Counted from the first letter of the stretch, positions 11,552-23,774 are shown. The stretch: 64,000 bases of DNA from JANYHF01 sp963732765 (GCA_963732765.1 CAVTAS010000008.1:620001-684000), one strand, 5' to 3'. Made by a program: numbers and translations. The notes: a model not told the origin generated them from the letters alone.

Positions 11552-12504
11552 CCGGCGGCGAAGTATGTGCTGGAGAACCAGCACAAGCGGACCATTCGAG
11601 ACGACGTGAGCCGGTTGAAGGGACTGGTTCCTGCTATTGGTTCGCTGGCGCTGGACCGCATCCACATGGTCAGCATGCAATCCTGGCTGGCGAGCAGGCG
11701 GCACGACGACGTGGCGACCGGCACCAATCAACCACGGGCTGCAACTGGTGCGGCGCATTCTGAATCTGGCCGCCGGTGAGTGGGTCGACGAGCAGGGTCT
11801 GACGTGGCTGCATGCGCCACCGAAGATCAAGCTCCCGGCCAACACCTCCAAGCGCAAGCCCTATCCACTGAATTGGGATGAGCAAGCGCGACTGTTCCGA
11901 CTGTTACCGTCCTACTTGGAGGAGATGTCCCTCTTCGCCGTCAATACTGGTTTGCCGCGACGCGGAAATCTGTGGCCTTCGGTGGGAGTGGGAACTGGAA
12001 GTCCCTGAACTGCAGACCTCGGTTTTCGTTGTCCTGGGAAGCAAAGTGAAGAACGGCGAGGAGCGGCTCGTGGTGCTGAATTGCATTGCCAGTTCGGTCG
12101 CCGACCAGTGTCGCGGTCGCCACCCGAAATACGTCTTCGTCTGCAAGGGCCAGCCCATGGCTTACATGCTCAACTCCGCCTGGAAGACGGCGCGCAAATG
12201 AGCGGGGCTGGAGATGGTTCGGGTCCACGACCTCAAGCACACCTTCGGGCGGCGCTTGCGCGCGGCCGGGGTTGGGTTTGAGGACCGCCAGGACTTGCTC
12301 GGACACCGGTCCGGACGCATCACCACGCACTACTCGGCAGCCGAACTCAGCCGGCTGCTGGACGCCGCCAATCTGGTTTGCGAGCGGAACGGAACCAGAC
12401 CGGAATTGGTGGTGCTGAACGGGACGATTCGGGACGACTCCCGCAAAACTCCCGCAAAAGTCGCGGCTTGTTCCAACCCGTCCAGGCCCAAGTCCTTGAT
12501 GTGA
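11552..12504 (+). pseudogene. Tyrosine recombinase (integrase) pseudogene at tRNA-Gln
   Basis: Three frames join into one phage-type integrase. The first runs YVLENQHKRTIRDDVSRLKG to about 11722 (SAM-like N-terminal domain). The second begins INHGLQLVRRILNLAAGEW, and the third near 11950 with RDAEICGLRWEWE, which includes the catalytic Arg. The rest of the active site is visible: HDLKHTFGRRLR (H-x-x-R), LGHRS and HYSAAE with the nucleophile Tyr. The two frame changes each look like one extra base, and a TGA near 12199 interrupts ARK-AGLE. The extreme N-terminus is missing beside the IS630 remnant. The gene ends two bases before the CCA end of tRNA-Gln, the usual position of an integrase beside its attachment site. 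Confidence 0.85.
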
Positions 12505-12505
12505 T

Positions 12506-12580
12506 TGGCTGGGGCGGGAGGGTTCGAACCTCCGAATGACGGAATCAAAATCCGTTGCCTTACCACTTGGCGACGCCCCA
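12506..12580 (-). tRNA. tRNA-Gln (anticodon TTG)
   Basis: On the minus strand the acceptor arm tggggcg pairs with cgcccca, the anticodon arm is cggat-tTTGatt-ccg-like with anticodon TTG, the T arm contains ggttcgaacc, and CCA is encoded. The 3' end faces the broken integrase, so it is the likely insertion site of a former element. I did not find a second copy of the tRNA 3' end that would mark the other border. Confidence 0.93.
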
Positions 12581-12776
12581 ATGCGGCCGGCGGACCGGCG
12601 CGGCCGCAAATGATCACACTTTGCCGCGATGTTCAACGGCGGCGGCGTTTGCGGCCGGCGGGGTGGTTGCTGCAACGTCAGTTGCTCCAAATAAGTGCGA
12701 GCCGAAACAAGGCCTTAACCTGGATGGTGCATGCTCTGGTGTAGCGGGGTCGTTGCGTCGTTGGAGAGTGGCTTCA

Positions 12777-13364
12777 ATGTTGAGTGACATGGTAGCGGAT
12801 CTCTTGCGCTGGCTGCGCAAGGGTCGAAATGAGTTGGGGCGACCGGTGGTTGTGGCCGAACCGGCGCTGGGCAGCATGGCTGCGGTCCCGTTGCCAAGGG
12901 CGCGGGCGGCGCATCCGGTGGTGGTCGAGGCGTCCGCCGCGCCAACGACCGAGACGATCGCCTGCGGGCCTCGGCCGACGCCGTTTTGGACGGCTTCGGG
13001 CGTGCACGGCATATTGAGCGCGCGCCGGCCGTGTATTCTGGCTGATGTCATCACTTGCAAGGCCGATGCCGATACTGCGGACGCAGCGCGCCCAGTGACA
13101 GTGGCGCCCGAACCGCCTGAAGGTCGCGCGATGCCCCACGCTCCGGCTCCGGCCTTGGCGCAGCGGCTGCGGCAGGTGCGCGAGGCAAACCGCCCGGTGC
13201 GGCACGTCCCCGCCTTGAAGCGGCAGTCGCGCGATATCCTGTTGAAATCGGCTCCGGCGGCAACTGCCGTAAAGGCCATGCCAGCGGCATCGGAAACGCG
13301 GCCGGCGGACGATCGGCATGCACCTACCGTCCGCACGCGCCCCACTCTCGTCTACGCGGCCTGA
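12777..13364 (+). CDS. Hypothetical protein, Ala/Pro/Arg-rich
   Basis: A 195-residue protein of unknown function starting MLSDMVADLLRWLRKGRNEL. I do not recognise a family. It has a short amphipathic N-terminal helix, then low-complexity stretches rich in Ala, Pro and Arg, and a basic region near the C-terminus (QRLRQVREANRPVRHV). No signal peptide or membrane segment is evident. The start is supported by GGAGAG nine to ten bases upstream, and an in-frame extension upstream would run into tRNA-Gln. It converges on alaS with only eight bases between the stop codons. It is probably real given the ribosome site, but high G+C content makes spurious frames common. Confidence 0.5.
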   Translation: MLSDMVADLLRWLRKGRNELGRPVVVAEPALGSMAAVPLPRARAAHPVVVEASAAPTTETIACGPRPTPFWTASGVHGILSARRPCILADVITCKADADTADAARPVTVAPEPPEGRAMPHAPAPALAQRLRQVREANRPVRHVPALKRQSRDILLKSAPAATAVKAMPAASETRPADDRHAPTVRTRPTLVYAA

Positions 13365-13372
13365 AGGGACCG

Positions 13373-16106
<2,734 letters not shown>

Positions 16107-16269
16107 GCGAAAAAGCCTCTGTGCGGAGGGCCGGGGCAAGCCGGCGAGATCGGGAGTTGTTGCGATCTCTTAGAGGCGGCTGGAATCGCTGTCCAGCTTG
16201 GGTTTCGTGCTGGCAGACAGAGCCTAAGACAGCCGCCGGCGGCGGACCTCTATCGGCGGGCGAGTTGTA

Positions 16270-16292
16270 GGCGGGCGGCCGGGCCACCCGCC
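16270..16292 (-). terminator. G+C-rich hairpin after recA
   Basis: ggcgggtgg and ccgcccgcc (read on the minus strand) form a tight stem-loop about 15 bases beyond the recA stop codon. There is no T tract, so it may be an attenuating or RNA-stabilising hairpin rather than a full terminator before alaS. Confidence 0.4.
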
Positions 16293-16307
16293 TGTCGATC
16301 CTGGCGG

Positions 16308-17462
16308 CTAACCCCGTTTTGCCTTGCCGCGCTTGGTCGTGCTTTCCTCCAGCACCTCGCCGGTTTCGGGATCGATATCCGCCGACGCATCTGCCGCCTC
16401 GGTGCCTACCGGCGCGACCAGCAGTTTCTCGGCCACGATGCCGGAGTTCTGCCGGATGGCCTTTTCGATCTCGGCGGCCACCTTTGGGTTCTGCTTTAAG
16501 AACAGCTTGGCGTTCTCGCGGCCCTGGCCGATGCGCTCGCCGTTAAAGGCAAACCAGGAGCCCGACTTCTCGACCACGCCCAACTTCGAGCCGAGATCGA
16601 CCAACTCGCCGGTCTTGGAGATGCCCTCGCCGTACATGATGTCGAATTCGACCTGCTTGAAAGGCGGGGCGACCTTGTTCTTGACCACTTTCACGCGGGT
16701 CTGGTTGCCGACCGCCTCTTCCTGCGCCTTGATCTGGCCGATGCGCCGGATATCTAGACGCACCGAGGCATAGAACTTCAGCGCATTGCCGCCGGTCGTG
16801 GTCTCGGGATTGCCGAACATGACACCGATCTTCATGCGGATCTGGTTGATGAAGATGACCATGGTCTTGGACTTGGAGATCGAGCCGGTCAGCTTGCGCA
16901 GCGCCTGGCTCATCAGGCGGGCTTGCAGACCGGGTAGGCTGTCGCCCATCTCGCCTTCAAGCTCCGCCTTTGGGGTCAAGGCAGCGACCGAGTCCACGAC
17001 CAGCACGTCGACAGCGCCCGAACGCACCAGCGTATCGGTGATCTCCAGCGCTTGTTCACCCGTATCGGGCTGGGAGATCAGCAGATCATCCAGATTGATG
17101 CCCAGTTTGCGCGCATAGACCGGATCGAGCGCATGCTCGGCGTCGACGAACGCGCAGGTGCCGCCATTCTTTTGCGCCTCTGCGATGACATGCAGCGCCA
17201 GGGTGGTCTTGCCCGAGGATTCCGGGCCGTAAATCTCAATGATGCGGCCCTTGGGCAAGCCGCCGATGCCGAGCGCGATATCGAGCCCCAACGAGCCGGA
17301 CGAAATCGCCTCCACGTCCATGGAGGTTTCCTTCGACCCCAGCTTCATGATCGAGCCCTTGCCGAAGCTCTTCTCGATCTGGGCGAGCGCGGCTTCCAAG
17401 GCCTTCTGCTTATTGTCCATGCCTGTTCCCTCGACCACGCGAAGCTGCGGGTGCTCTTTCAT
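16308..17462 (-). CDS. recA: RecA recombinase
   Basis: ATP-dependent strand-exchange protein and co-protease for LexA self-cleavage. The 384-residue form has the N-terminal helix DNKQKALEAALAQIEKSFGK, Walker A GPESSGKTTLALHVIAEAQK, Walker B LVVDSVAAL, loop L1 MGDSLPGLQARLMSQALRKL, and loop L2 MKIGVMFGNPETTTGGNALK. The C-terminus is acidic then basic (STTKRGKAKRG), typical of the group. The ATG at 17462 is preferred because AAGGA lies eight bases upstream and alphaproteobacterial RecA often carries such a short N-terminal extension; a second ATG at 17420 with GAGGGA is possible. A LexA-type box lies about 120 bases upstream. It is followed by alaS. Confidence 0.97.
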   Translation of the reverse strand: MKEHPQLRVVEGTGMDNKQKALEAALAQIEKSFGKGSIMKLGSKETSMDVEAISSGSLGLDIALGIGGLPKGRIIEIYGPESSGKTTLALHVIAEAQKNGGTCAFVDAEHALDPVYARKLGINLDDLLISQPDTGEQALEITDTLVRSGAVDVLVVDSVAALTPKAELEGEMGDSLPGLQARLMSQALRKLTGSISKSKTMVIFINQIRMKIGVMFGNPETTTGGNALKFYASVRLDIRRIGQIKAQEEAVGNQTRVKVVKNKVAPPFKQVEFDIMYGEGISKTGELVDLGSKLGVVEKSGSWFAFNGERIGQGRENAKLFLKQNPKVAAEIEKAIRQNSGIVAEKLLVAPVGTEAADASADIDPETGEVLEESTTKRGKAKRG

Positions 17463-17581
17463 AGTGCGATTCCTTATTCCATGCCGGGTTGGCGCTGACA
17501 AATTGAGTCGATGACAATGTACCTGATTTGTTCCAAAATGCCAACCAGGTAATCACCTAGTGCCGCGAATGGACGTCTTGT

Positions 17582-17596
17582 GTTCTATTTGTGTTC
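17582..17596. promoter_or_regulatory. LexA (SOS) operator upstream of recA
   Basis: The sequence GTTC-TATTTGT-GTTC matches the direct-repeat GTTC-N7-GTTC operator known for alphaproteobacterial LexA. It lies between the cckA stop codon and the recA start, 120 bases from the latter, read on the plus strand (GAAC-N7-GAAC for recA). Its place and spacing fit SOS control of recA. Confidence 0.7.
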
Positions 17597-17665
17597 CATT
17601 CATTTGGCGATGGCCGGCCGGAGTTCAGTGTCATGTGCTGCAATTACGTCGGTACCGAAGGGCAA

Positions 17666-20173
17666 TCATCCCTGGATGACTTCCTTCACCTTCGACACCA
17701 GTTCGGCGAGTTGGAAGGGCTTCTGCAGGAAGGCGAATTCCTCGCCATTGTCGAGCGTGGCCAGCGCGTCGTCGGTATAGCCCGACATGAACACGAACTT
17801 CAGCTCGGGGCTGTCGCGGCGCAGCTCCTTCAGCAGGGTCGGTCCGTCCATCTCGGGCATGACCACGTCGCTGACCACGAGGTCGATGACGCCGGTGTGC
17901 GCCGCCTTGACCTCCAACGCTTCGGCCCCGTGGCCGGCTTCGAGCACGTTGTAGCCTTGGCGGCGCAGCGCGCGGGCGGCGAACTTGCGCACGGAATCCT
18001 CGTCTTCGACCAGCAGCACGGTGCCCGATCCCGTGACGTCGCGCGCCTTCTCCTTCTTCTCGGGAAGCTTGGCCTGGGCATCGAGACTGCCGGCCCCGGG
18101 AGCGTGCCGTGGCAGGAAGATACGGAAGGTGGTGCCGACCCCGGGAGCGCTGTCGCAGAACACATAGCCGCCGGTCTGCTTGACAATGCCGTACACGGTC
18201 GAGAGGCCAAGACCCGTCCCCTTGCCGACATCCTTGGTGGTGAAGAACGGCTCGAAGATCTTCTTGAGAATTTCCGGCGTCATGCCGTGACCGGTATCGG
18301 TGACCGAGCATTCGACGTAGTCGGCCGGAGTGAAGCCGCGCTCGGTGATGCGGAGACTTGTCTCCCGGCTGACGTTCGCGGTGCGGATGGTCAGCGTGCC
18401 ACCGTTCGGCATGGCGTCGTTGGCGTTGACGGCGAGGTTGACCAGCACGCGGCCAAGCTCGGTCTGATCCGCCTTCACCAGCCAGAGATCGCGGCCATAG
18501 TCGCGCTCCAGCTTCACCTTCTCGCCGAGCGTGCGCTTCAGGAACACGCTCAAGTCCGAAATGGTCTCGTTCAGCGACAGCACCTCGGGTCGCAGCGTCT
18601 GGCGGCGCGAGAAGGCGAGCAGCTGCTTGACCAGATTGGCCGCGCGATTGGCGTTGGACTTGATTTCCACCAGGTCGTGGAAGGCCGGATCGCCGGCGCT
18701 GTTGATCAGCAGCAGATCGGAGAATCCGATGATGACCGTGAGCACGTTGTTGATGTCGTGCGCGATGCCGCCGGCCAGCTGTCCGATAGCCTGCATCTTC
18801 TGGCTCTGGGCGAACTGGGCTTCCAGTTCCTTGCGCTCGGTGGTGTCGAGAGCGTAGAGGATGACGCTTTCGCGTTCGGCTCCGGCGGTTGTGTTGCCGG
18901 CCAGGAACAGCTGTCCAGATTGTGCTCCGTTGACGCCGTAATTGATCTCGATCGGCTGTGGCGGGGTTTCGCTGGCGAGCACCATGCGCAAGGCGCTTTT
19001 CAGCGCGGACTGGCTGGCTTCGGCCAAGCCCTCCATGATGTTGAGACCGCCAGCGGCCAGGCTGTCCGAGGCGCTGAAGAACAGCCGCGAAAACGCCGGG
19101 TTGGCGCTGCCGATCCGGCCCTCGGCGTCGATGGTGGCGATGGCCACGGGGGCGGCATGGAACAGGCGCGTGAAGCGGGCTTCGGCGGCTTGCGATGAGT
19201 CGTCGGCACGGTCGCTCGGTGCACGGTTGAGGACCAGGCCGAGATCGAGTGCGCCGCTGTTGCCATGCCCACGGGCCATGATGCGGGCTGGCATGGCGAC
19301 ACCGTCCTGGCGCACCAGATCGACGTCAAAGGTGGCGACGGCGCCACTGCCGGCGGTCGCGATCGACTGGCGCAGCCCGGCAAGGCTGTCGGGCGACAGG
19401 AAGCGTTCCAGCGCGATCGCCGACTGTTCGGCGGCTTTGCGGTCGATGCCAAGCCAATCGGCCAGGGTCGCATTGAGATAGCTCAGGCGACCGTCCGGGC
19501 CGGCCACGAACAATCCTGCGGGCAGAGTATCGAGCTGATCGAGGCTGCGTTTCAGGCGTTGCAGCGACTCACTTTGGCGCGTGTGTTCCTGCGTCACGTC
19601 GCTCAAGCGCCAGGCGGCAAAGCGGTCGCCATCGGGGGTCTCGTGATGCGCCAGCGCGATGCGCAGCCAGCGGCTGGGGGCGTTGCGGCCCGTCGGCTGC
19701 TCGATCACTTCTTCCCAGGCGTCTCCGGCCGCCAGCGCCTTGGATAGGCGGTAGACGGCGGCATTGCCCGCGCCAAGATCGCCGAACGCCGCGTTCGGTT
19801 GGAACAGGCGCAGGCTGCCCTCGGCCCGGTTCAACAGGCGGTAGAAAGCGGCATTGGCGAAGGCCACTGCGCCGTCGCTCTGGGCCAGCAGCAGGCCATC
19901 GTCGAGACTGGCGGCGTACTGGGCAAGCAGCCCATCGGTGTGTTGCAGCGAGGTGCGCGGCCGGACGTCGAACGCCAGCATAGCGAGTGAAAATGCACCC
20001 AGCGCCGCCAGCCCCGTCAGCCCTACCAGGGCCAGCATGTTGAGCGCCTGCACCCCCGCCGGATTGAACAGCAGCACGGTGGCGGCGAACACGGCTGCGA
20101 ACGCCAGCACGAGCGCCGCAATGCGACCGCCCGTCCAGCCTGAATTTCGATCCATCTGCGCCCGCATCTCCAT
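17666..20173 (-). CDS. cckA: Cell-cycle hybrid histidine kinase, CckA-like
   Basis: In this class CckA phosphorylates ChpT, which feeds CtrA and CpdR and so times replication and division; it acts at the inner membrane. Two hydrophobic segments near the N-terminus are followed by PAS-like regions. The dimerisation/phosphoacceptor motif is KMQAIGQLAGGIAHDINNVL with the reactive His, and an ATPase domain has N box VNLAVNANDAM and G boxes VTDTGHGM and GKGTGLGLSTVYGI. The C-terminal receiver reads VLLVEDEDSVRKFAARALRR with the phospho-Asp in LVVSDVVMPEMDG. The order kinase-receiver and the H box are characteristic of CckA. The start is uncertain: ATG at 20173 is chosen, 20155 has a better-spaced GGAG, and an upstream extension to 20290 is open. 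Confidence 0.88.
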   Translation of the reverse strand: MEMRAQMDRNSGWTGGRIAALVLAFAAVFAATVLLFNPAGVQALNMLALVGLTGLAALGAFSLAMLAFDVRPRTSLQHTDGLLAQYAASLDDGLLLAQSDGAVAFANAAFYRLLNRAEGSLRLFQPNAAFGDLGAGNAAVYRLSKALAAGDAWEEVIEQPTGRNAPSRWLRIALAHHETPDGDRFAAWRLSDVTQEHTRQSESLQRLKRSLDQLDTLPAGLFVAGPDGRLSYLNATLADWLGIDRKAAEQSAIALERFLSPDSLAGLRQSIATAGSGAVATFDVDLVRQDGVAMPARIMARGHGNSGALDLGLVLNRAPSDRADDSSQAAEARFTRLFHAAPVAIATIDAEGRIGSANPAFSRLFFSASDSLAAGGLNIMEGLAEASQSALKSALRMVLASETPPQPIEINYGVNGAQSGQLFLAGNTTAGAERESVILYALDTTERKELEAQFAQSQKMQAIGQLAGGIAHDINNVLTVIIGFSDLLLINSAGDPAFHDLVEIKSNANRAANLVKQLLAFSRRQTLRPEVLSLNETISDLSVFLKRTLGEKVKLERDYGRDLWLVKADQTELGRVLVNLAVNANDAMPNGGTLTIRTANVSRETSLRITERGFTPADYVECSVTDTGHGMTPEILKKIFEPFFTTKDVGKGTGLGLSTVYGIVKQTGGYVFCDSAPGVGTTFRIFLPRHAPGAGSLDAQAKLPEKKEKARDVTGSGTVLLVEDEDSVRKFAARALRRQGYNVLEAGHGAEALEVKAAHTGVIDLVVSDVVMPEMDGPTLLKELRRDSPELKFVFMSGYTDDALATLDNGEEFAFLQKPFQLAELVSKVKEVIQG

Positions 20174-20446
20174 GACCTCAGGCCTATCTGATTCGCGGCC
20201 GCAAGGGGTTAGCGTGGGGCGGTTTGCCCGGGGCAAATCCAGGGAAGCCCCAGGGATGCCCCAGTGGACATGGAGTGAAATCCGTTTCACGGTTGCCGCC
20301 GCGTCCGCTATGAACGCACAGTCCAGCCGCGTCCGCAGGGGGCATCTTGCGGGCCGGGTTGCCAGGCCGGACGGCTTTGCACGTTACGCTGCACGATGGA
20401 TTATGCTGCGCTATCACTATAGAGTGCATAAAAAGAGGGGCCGGCC

Positions 20447-20911
20447 ATGATGACTGCCTTGATGTATTTGCTCGTGCTGGCTGTGCTGGCTGGGGGCGGT
20501 TGGTTCGCCTGGCAGCGCTTTGGCGGCGGCGTGTTCGGATCGAACGGCGAGCAGCGCATTGGCGTGACGGAAGTGGCCTCGGTTGATGGCAAGCGCAAAT
20601 TGGTGCTGATCCATCGCGACGGGGTTGAGCACCTTATCATGACTGGCGGGCCGATCGATATCGTGATCGAACAGGGGATCTTGCCCCAGCGCCGACCGGT
20701 GGCTAGCCAGCAGCCGGCCGCCGTGCAGCCCCACTACGAGCCGCGCTTTGCCGCGCCGCAGGCCAATTTGTCCGCCGATCCCGGCTACTCCGATCCAGCG
20801 CAGCCGAGCAACTTCGGCCGCCTGCGCCAGCGTCCGGCGCAGTCCCAGCCGGCCGCCGAGCCCTTGCCGCGCGGCGAAGCGCCCGGCTTTGCCAGCGGCG
20901 GGACTCGCTGA
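20447..20911 (+). CDS. FliO-like small membrane protein
   Basis: A 154-residue protein with one N-terminal membrane helix (LMYLLVLAVLAGGGWFAWQR). A compact domain follows, with KRKLVLIHRDGVEHLIMTGG and PIDIVIEQGI, the core pattern of the FliO/FliZ flagellar biosynthesis family. It ends in a Pro/Gln-rich tail. GAGGGG just before ATG 20447 supports the start. No flagellar genes are nearby; related FliO-domain proteins are common as orphans in alphaproteobacteria, so a flagellar export role is not shown. It is divergent from cckA across about 270 bases. Confidence 0.65.
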   Translation: MMTALMYLLVLAVLAGGGWFAWQRFGGGVFGSNGEQRIGVTEVASVDGKRKLVLIHRDGVEHLIMTGGPIDIVIEQGILPQRRPVASQQPAAVQPHYEPRFAAPQANLSADPGYSDPAQPSNFGRLRQRPAQSQPAAEPLPRGEAPGFASGGTR

Positions 20912-21087
20912 CATCGGATGCTGATGCAAGATGGTCAAGACGGGCGTTGCCGCACTGCAACAGAACAAATCGTTACATTGATAAAAGTCAATAAATTCAA
21001 CGATTTAATGTGGAAAACAGGACGCTTGCCTTTCCCTGGTCCACGCGGCATCTTGTCTCTCTGAAGAGAGTTTGCGGGTGACGCGAG

Positions 21088-21456
21088 ATGAGACGTAAGA
21101 GTGCCATTGTTGCGGGTGTGTGCGGCGCATTGCTACTTGCTTTGTGCCCGATGAGCGCATCGGCTTTCGAACAAGCGGTTGTGCCTGCTGGCAAGGCCGC
21201 CAAGTCAACCGAAGCAACGCCCGATCAACCGATCCCGGGCGTGGAGTTGACGACTCCGTCCCAGACAGCAAATGGTAGCCAAACCGGCCTGGGCATCCAG
21301 ATTCCTGGACTTGGTGCTCTCGGCGCGCTTCCAAAGCTGGATTTCGGGCTGGAGCTTCTTTATGGCGCGCAAGACAACAAAGTGACCGGCGAGGTTCCCA
21401 GCGAATTGCCGCCGGATGCTCTGACCTTGTATGGCTCGGTCAAGAAGACGTTCTAA
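21088..21456 (+). CDS. Small secreted hypothetical protein
   Basis: A 122-residue protein with a clear Sec signal peptide (MRRKSAIVAGVCGALLLALC, cleavage near ASA-FE). The mature part is about 95 residues. It has a Gly/Leu-rich middle (GLGIQIPGLGALGALPKLDF) and a C-terminus GSVKKTF that ends in Phe, as outer-membrane strands often do, but the protein is too short for a barrel. I do not recognise a family. It stands alone between the FliO-like gene and terC, in the same direction. Confidence 0.55.
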   Translation: MRRKSAIVAGVCGALLLALCPMSASAFEQAVVPAGKAAKSTEATPDQPIPGVELTTPSQTANGSQTGLGIQIPGLGALGALPKLDFGLELLYGAQDNKVTGEVPSELPPDALTLYGSVKKTF

Positions 21457-21609
21457 CCGGTGCAAGCTGATTGAGCGGGGTACGCTGAGGTGACCCGTCG
21501 CACTGGACCGGCGCGCCCTCATGCATTATCGATATTCGATGTGACACGAGCATAGCATCACAGCTGTGGTCGGACTTTGTTTGCTAAACCCACGATCACA
21601 GCGGTCAGC

Positions 21610-22353
21610 ATGCCAATTTTTCTCGCTTTCTCCCTCACCGATCCGGCCGTCTGGGGCGGCCTGCTGACGCTTTCCGTATTGGAGATCGTGCTTGGCATCG
21701 ACAATGTCGTCTTCCTGGCGCTGCTGGTATCGCGGTTGCCGGAGGATCAGCGTGATCGCGCCCGCAAGCTAGGTCTGATCATGGCCTTCGCCATGCGCGT
21801 GCTGCTTCTCCTGACCCTGTTCTGGATCATCGGCCTGACGCAGCCGGTCATCACGATCTATGGCGTCGGCCTGAGCTGGCGCGATTTGGTGCTGATCGCG
21901 GGCGGCTTGTTCCTGGTCTACAAGGCCACGCATGAGATCCACACCGAGATCGAGGGCGACGACGAGGATCACGCAGGCTTGAAGTCGAAGGGTCAGGGCG
22001 CCTTCAACGTCGTTATCTTGCAGATTGCGGCCATTGACCTGGTGTTTTCGATCGACTCGATCGTCACCGCCGTCGGCATCGCCGAGCATGTCGAAGTGAT
22101 GATCGCGGCCATCGTCATCGCCATGTTCGTGATGTACTTCGCGGCCACTGCCGTCGGGCATTTCATCGAAAAGCACCCCTCGACCAAGATGCTGGCGCTG
22201 AACTTCCTGCTCCTGATCGGCACGGCGCTGATCGCGGACGGGCTGCATTTCCACATTCCGCGTGAGTACATCTATGTGGCGATGGCTTTCTCGGCGCTGG
22301 TCGAGGTGTTCAATGTCCTGGCGAAAAGCGCGCGGGCCAGATCGCCGAAGTAA
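21610..22353 (+). CDS. terC: TerC-family integral membrane protein
   Basis: A 247-residue polytopic inner-membrane protein of the TerC family, which has been linked to tellurite resistance and, more recently, to metal export (manganese) during protein secretion. The family hallmarks are LEIVLGIDNVVFLALLVSRL and IAAIDLVFSIDSIVTAVGIA, each with a membrane-embedded Asp pair. About seven hydrophobic segments are visible, with an acidic loop EIEGDDEDH between them. The ATG at 21610 is chosen over a TTG at 21577. The substrate cannot be told from sequence. tRNA-Ala follows about 150 bases downstream, and I see nothing else in that gap. Confidence 0.9.
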   Translation: MPIFLAFSLTDPAVWGGLLTLSVLEIVLGIDNVVFLALLVSRLPEDQRDRARKLGLIMAFAMRVLLLLTLFWIIGLTQPVITIYGVGLSWRDLVLIAGGLFLVYKATHEIHTEIEGDDEDHAGLKSKGQGAFNVVILQIAAIDLVFSIDSIVTAVGIAEHVEVMIAAIVIAMFVMYFAATAVGHFIEKHPSTKMLALNFLLLIGTALIADGLHFHIPREYIYVAMAFSALVEVFNVLAKSARARSPK

Positions 22354-22500
22354 TGGCCTTGACGCCTGCGATGCGGGCGTCTATCCAAACGCGATGGATC
22401 GCGGCTGAGGCGAGTTTCTCGGCCACCGCATCCATCGATTGGCGGTGCGGGCCGTTTCCCATGACAGCCCGCCAAAGCTGACAATCCGAACATACCGGTT

Positions 22501-22576
<76 letters not shown>

Positions 22577-22615
22577 CTTCACAATTCAAGCCTTTGATGC
22601 GGCGCAGCCGTACGG

Positions 22616-23530
22616 CTATTGGTTTTCCCCGGGCTCGTTTCCCGTCTGCTGGCGCTGCGCGCGCAGCAAGCGTTTCATCTCGGCGAACTTCTTGCCGTGC
22701 TCGGCGTCGCGCGCAAGCCCGACCGCGACCGACAGGATGTCGATGACGACCAGGGCCGCTATGCGCGAAATCGTCGGTGTGTAGAGATTGGAATTGTCGA
22801 TGGTCTCGACCACGATGCCGATGTCGCAGTGGTCGAGCAATGGCGACCGGGCTCCGGTAATGGCGATGACTTTGGCGCCGGCGCGCGAAGCCGCCTGCGC
22901 CACCTCAATGATGGCAACCGTGCGCCCGGTGTTGGATATCACCACCGCAACATCTCCGAGCCGCATCATGGTGGCGGTCATGATCTGCTGATGCGTATCG
23001 GTGGGCGCACCGCAGGGCACGCCAAACAGCGGGAACTTTTGCTGCGCGTCCAGCGCGACGATGCCGGACGCTCCGAGGCCGAAGAACTCGATGCTGTTGG
23101 CGCTGGCCAGGCAATCGATGGCCGCGCCGATGGCCTTGGGGTCGAGGTGCGTGCGCGCCCAATCCAGACCCGACAGCGTGTAGCCGAAGATCTTGTCGAT
23201 CAGATCGGGGGCTGAGTCCTCGGTTTCCAGGACCGACTGCGTGGGAGATGCGCCAAGGGCCAGGCTGTGCGCCAGCCGGAGTTTGAACTCCTGGTAGCCC
23301 GAGCAGCCGATCGCCACGCAGAAGCGGATGACCGTCGGCTCGCTGACATCGGCGTATTTCGAGGTCTCGGCCAGCGTGGCGTTCAAGATGCGCTGCGGGT
23401 CGTCCAGCAATCGCTCGGCGACTTTGCGTTCGGATTTGCGCAGGTCGGGCAGGGACTGCTGCACCACCTCGATGATGTTCTGAGCCGCCGGGTGGGCGAC
23501 CGGAGATGATTTGGGCTGGAGCTTGCTCAT
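22616..23530 (-). CDS. RpiR/MurR-type sugar-phosphate-responsive transcriptional regulator
   Basis: About 304 residues. The N-terminal HTH_6 domain includes RKSERKVAERLLDDP and the recognition region SEPTVIRFCVAIGCSGYQEF. The C-terminal SIS domain (about residues 130-270) has SIEFFGLGASGIVALDAQ, GDVAVVISNTGRTVAIIEVA and KVIAITGARSPLLDHCDIGI. The SIS domain binds phosphorylated sugars, so the ligand is probably an intermediate of the neighbouring pathway. It is divergent from the sugar-uptake operon at 23775 across about 245 bases, which should hold its operator. The ATG at 23530 is chosen; a GTG at 23557 is possible. Confidence 0.9.
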   Translation of the reverse strand: MSKLQPKSSPVAHPAAQNIIEVVQQSLPDLRKSERKVAERLLDDPQRILNATLAETSKYADVSEPTVIRFCVAIGCSGYQEFKLRLAHSLALGASPTQSVLETEDSAPDLIDKIFGYTLSGLDWARTHLDPKAIGAAIDCLASANSIEFFGLGASGIVALDAQQKFPLFGVPCGAPTDTHQQIMTATMMRLGDVAVVISNTGRTVAIIEVAQAASRAGAKVIAITGARSPLLDHCDIGIVVETIDNSNLYTPTISRIAALVVIDILSVAVGLARDAEHGKKFAEMKRLLRAQRQQTGNEPGENQ

Positions 23531-23774
23531 GTTGGATGGCCTAGCAGATTTTTCCACTACTCTGCATCATGCCGCAATGCTACGCGAAAGGCAGAGTTTG
23601 TCGTAGTAAATGTTGCGTTCTCACATCAAGAATTCTTGGACTTTGCACGGAATGCCAAAATATCTGTAGTTTTGCGTCATTTTCAGCGTTGACCCGCCAA
23701 AACTTATGTATCAAAACTACAAATGCGGGCCGCTCCCTGGTCCCGAAACAGAAAACTCAATCGGAGGACGTCCC

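Noticed and set aside
12190..12210. TGA in the recombinase read as selenocysteine
   Set aside because: Recombinases of this family use no selenocysteine, no SECIS-like hairpin was seen, and the gene has other lesions. A C-to-T change of CGA is simpler.
6743..12505. Second border of the tRNA-Gln element
   Set aside because: I looked for a direct repeat of the tRNA 3' end to the left and did not see one, so no element boundaries are claimed.
17591..19198. 535-codon plus-strand frame opposite cckA
   Set aside because: It is antisense to well-conserved kinase and receiver domains and has no recognisable protein features.
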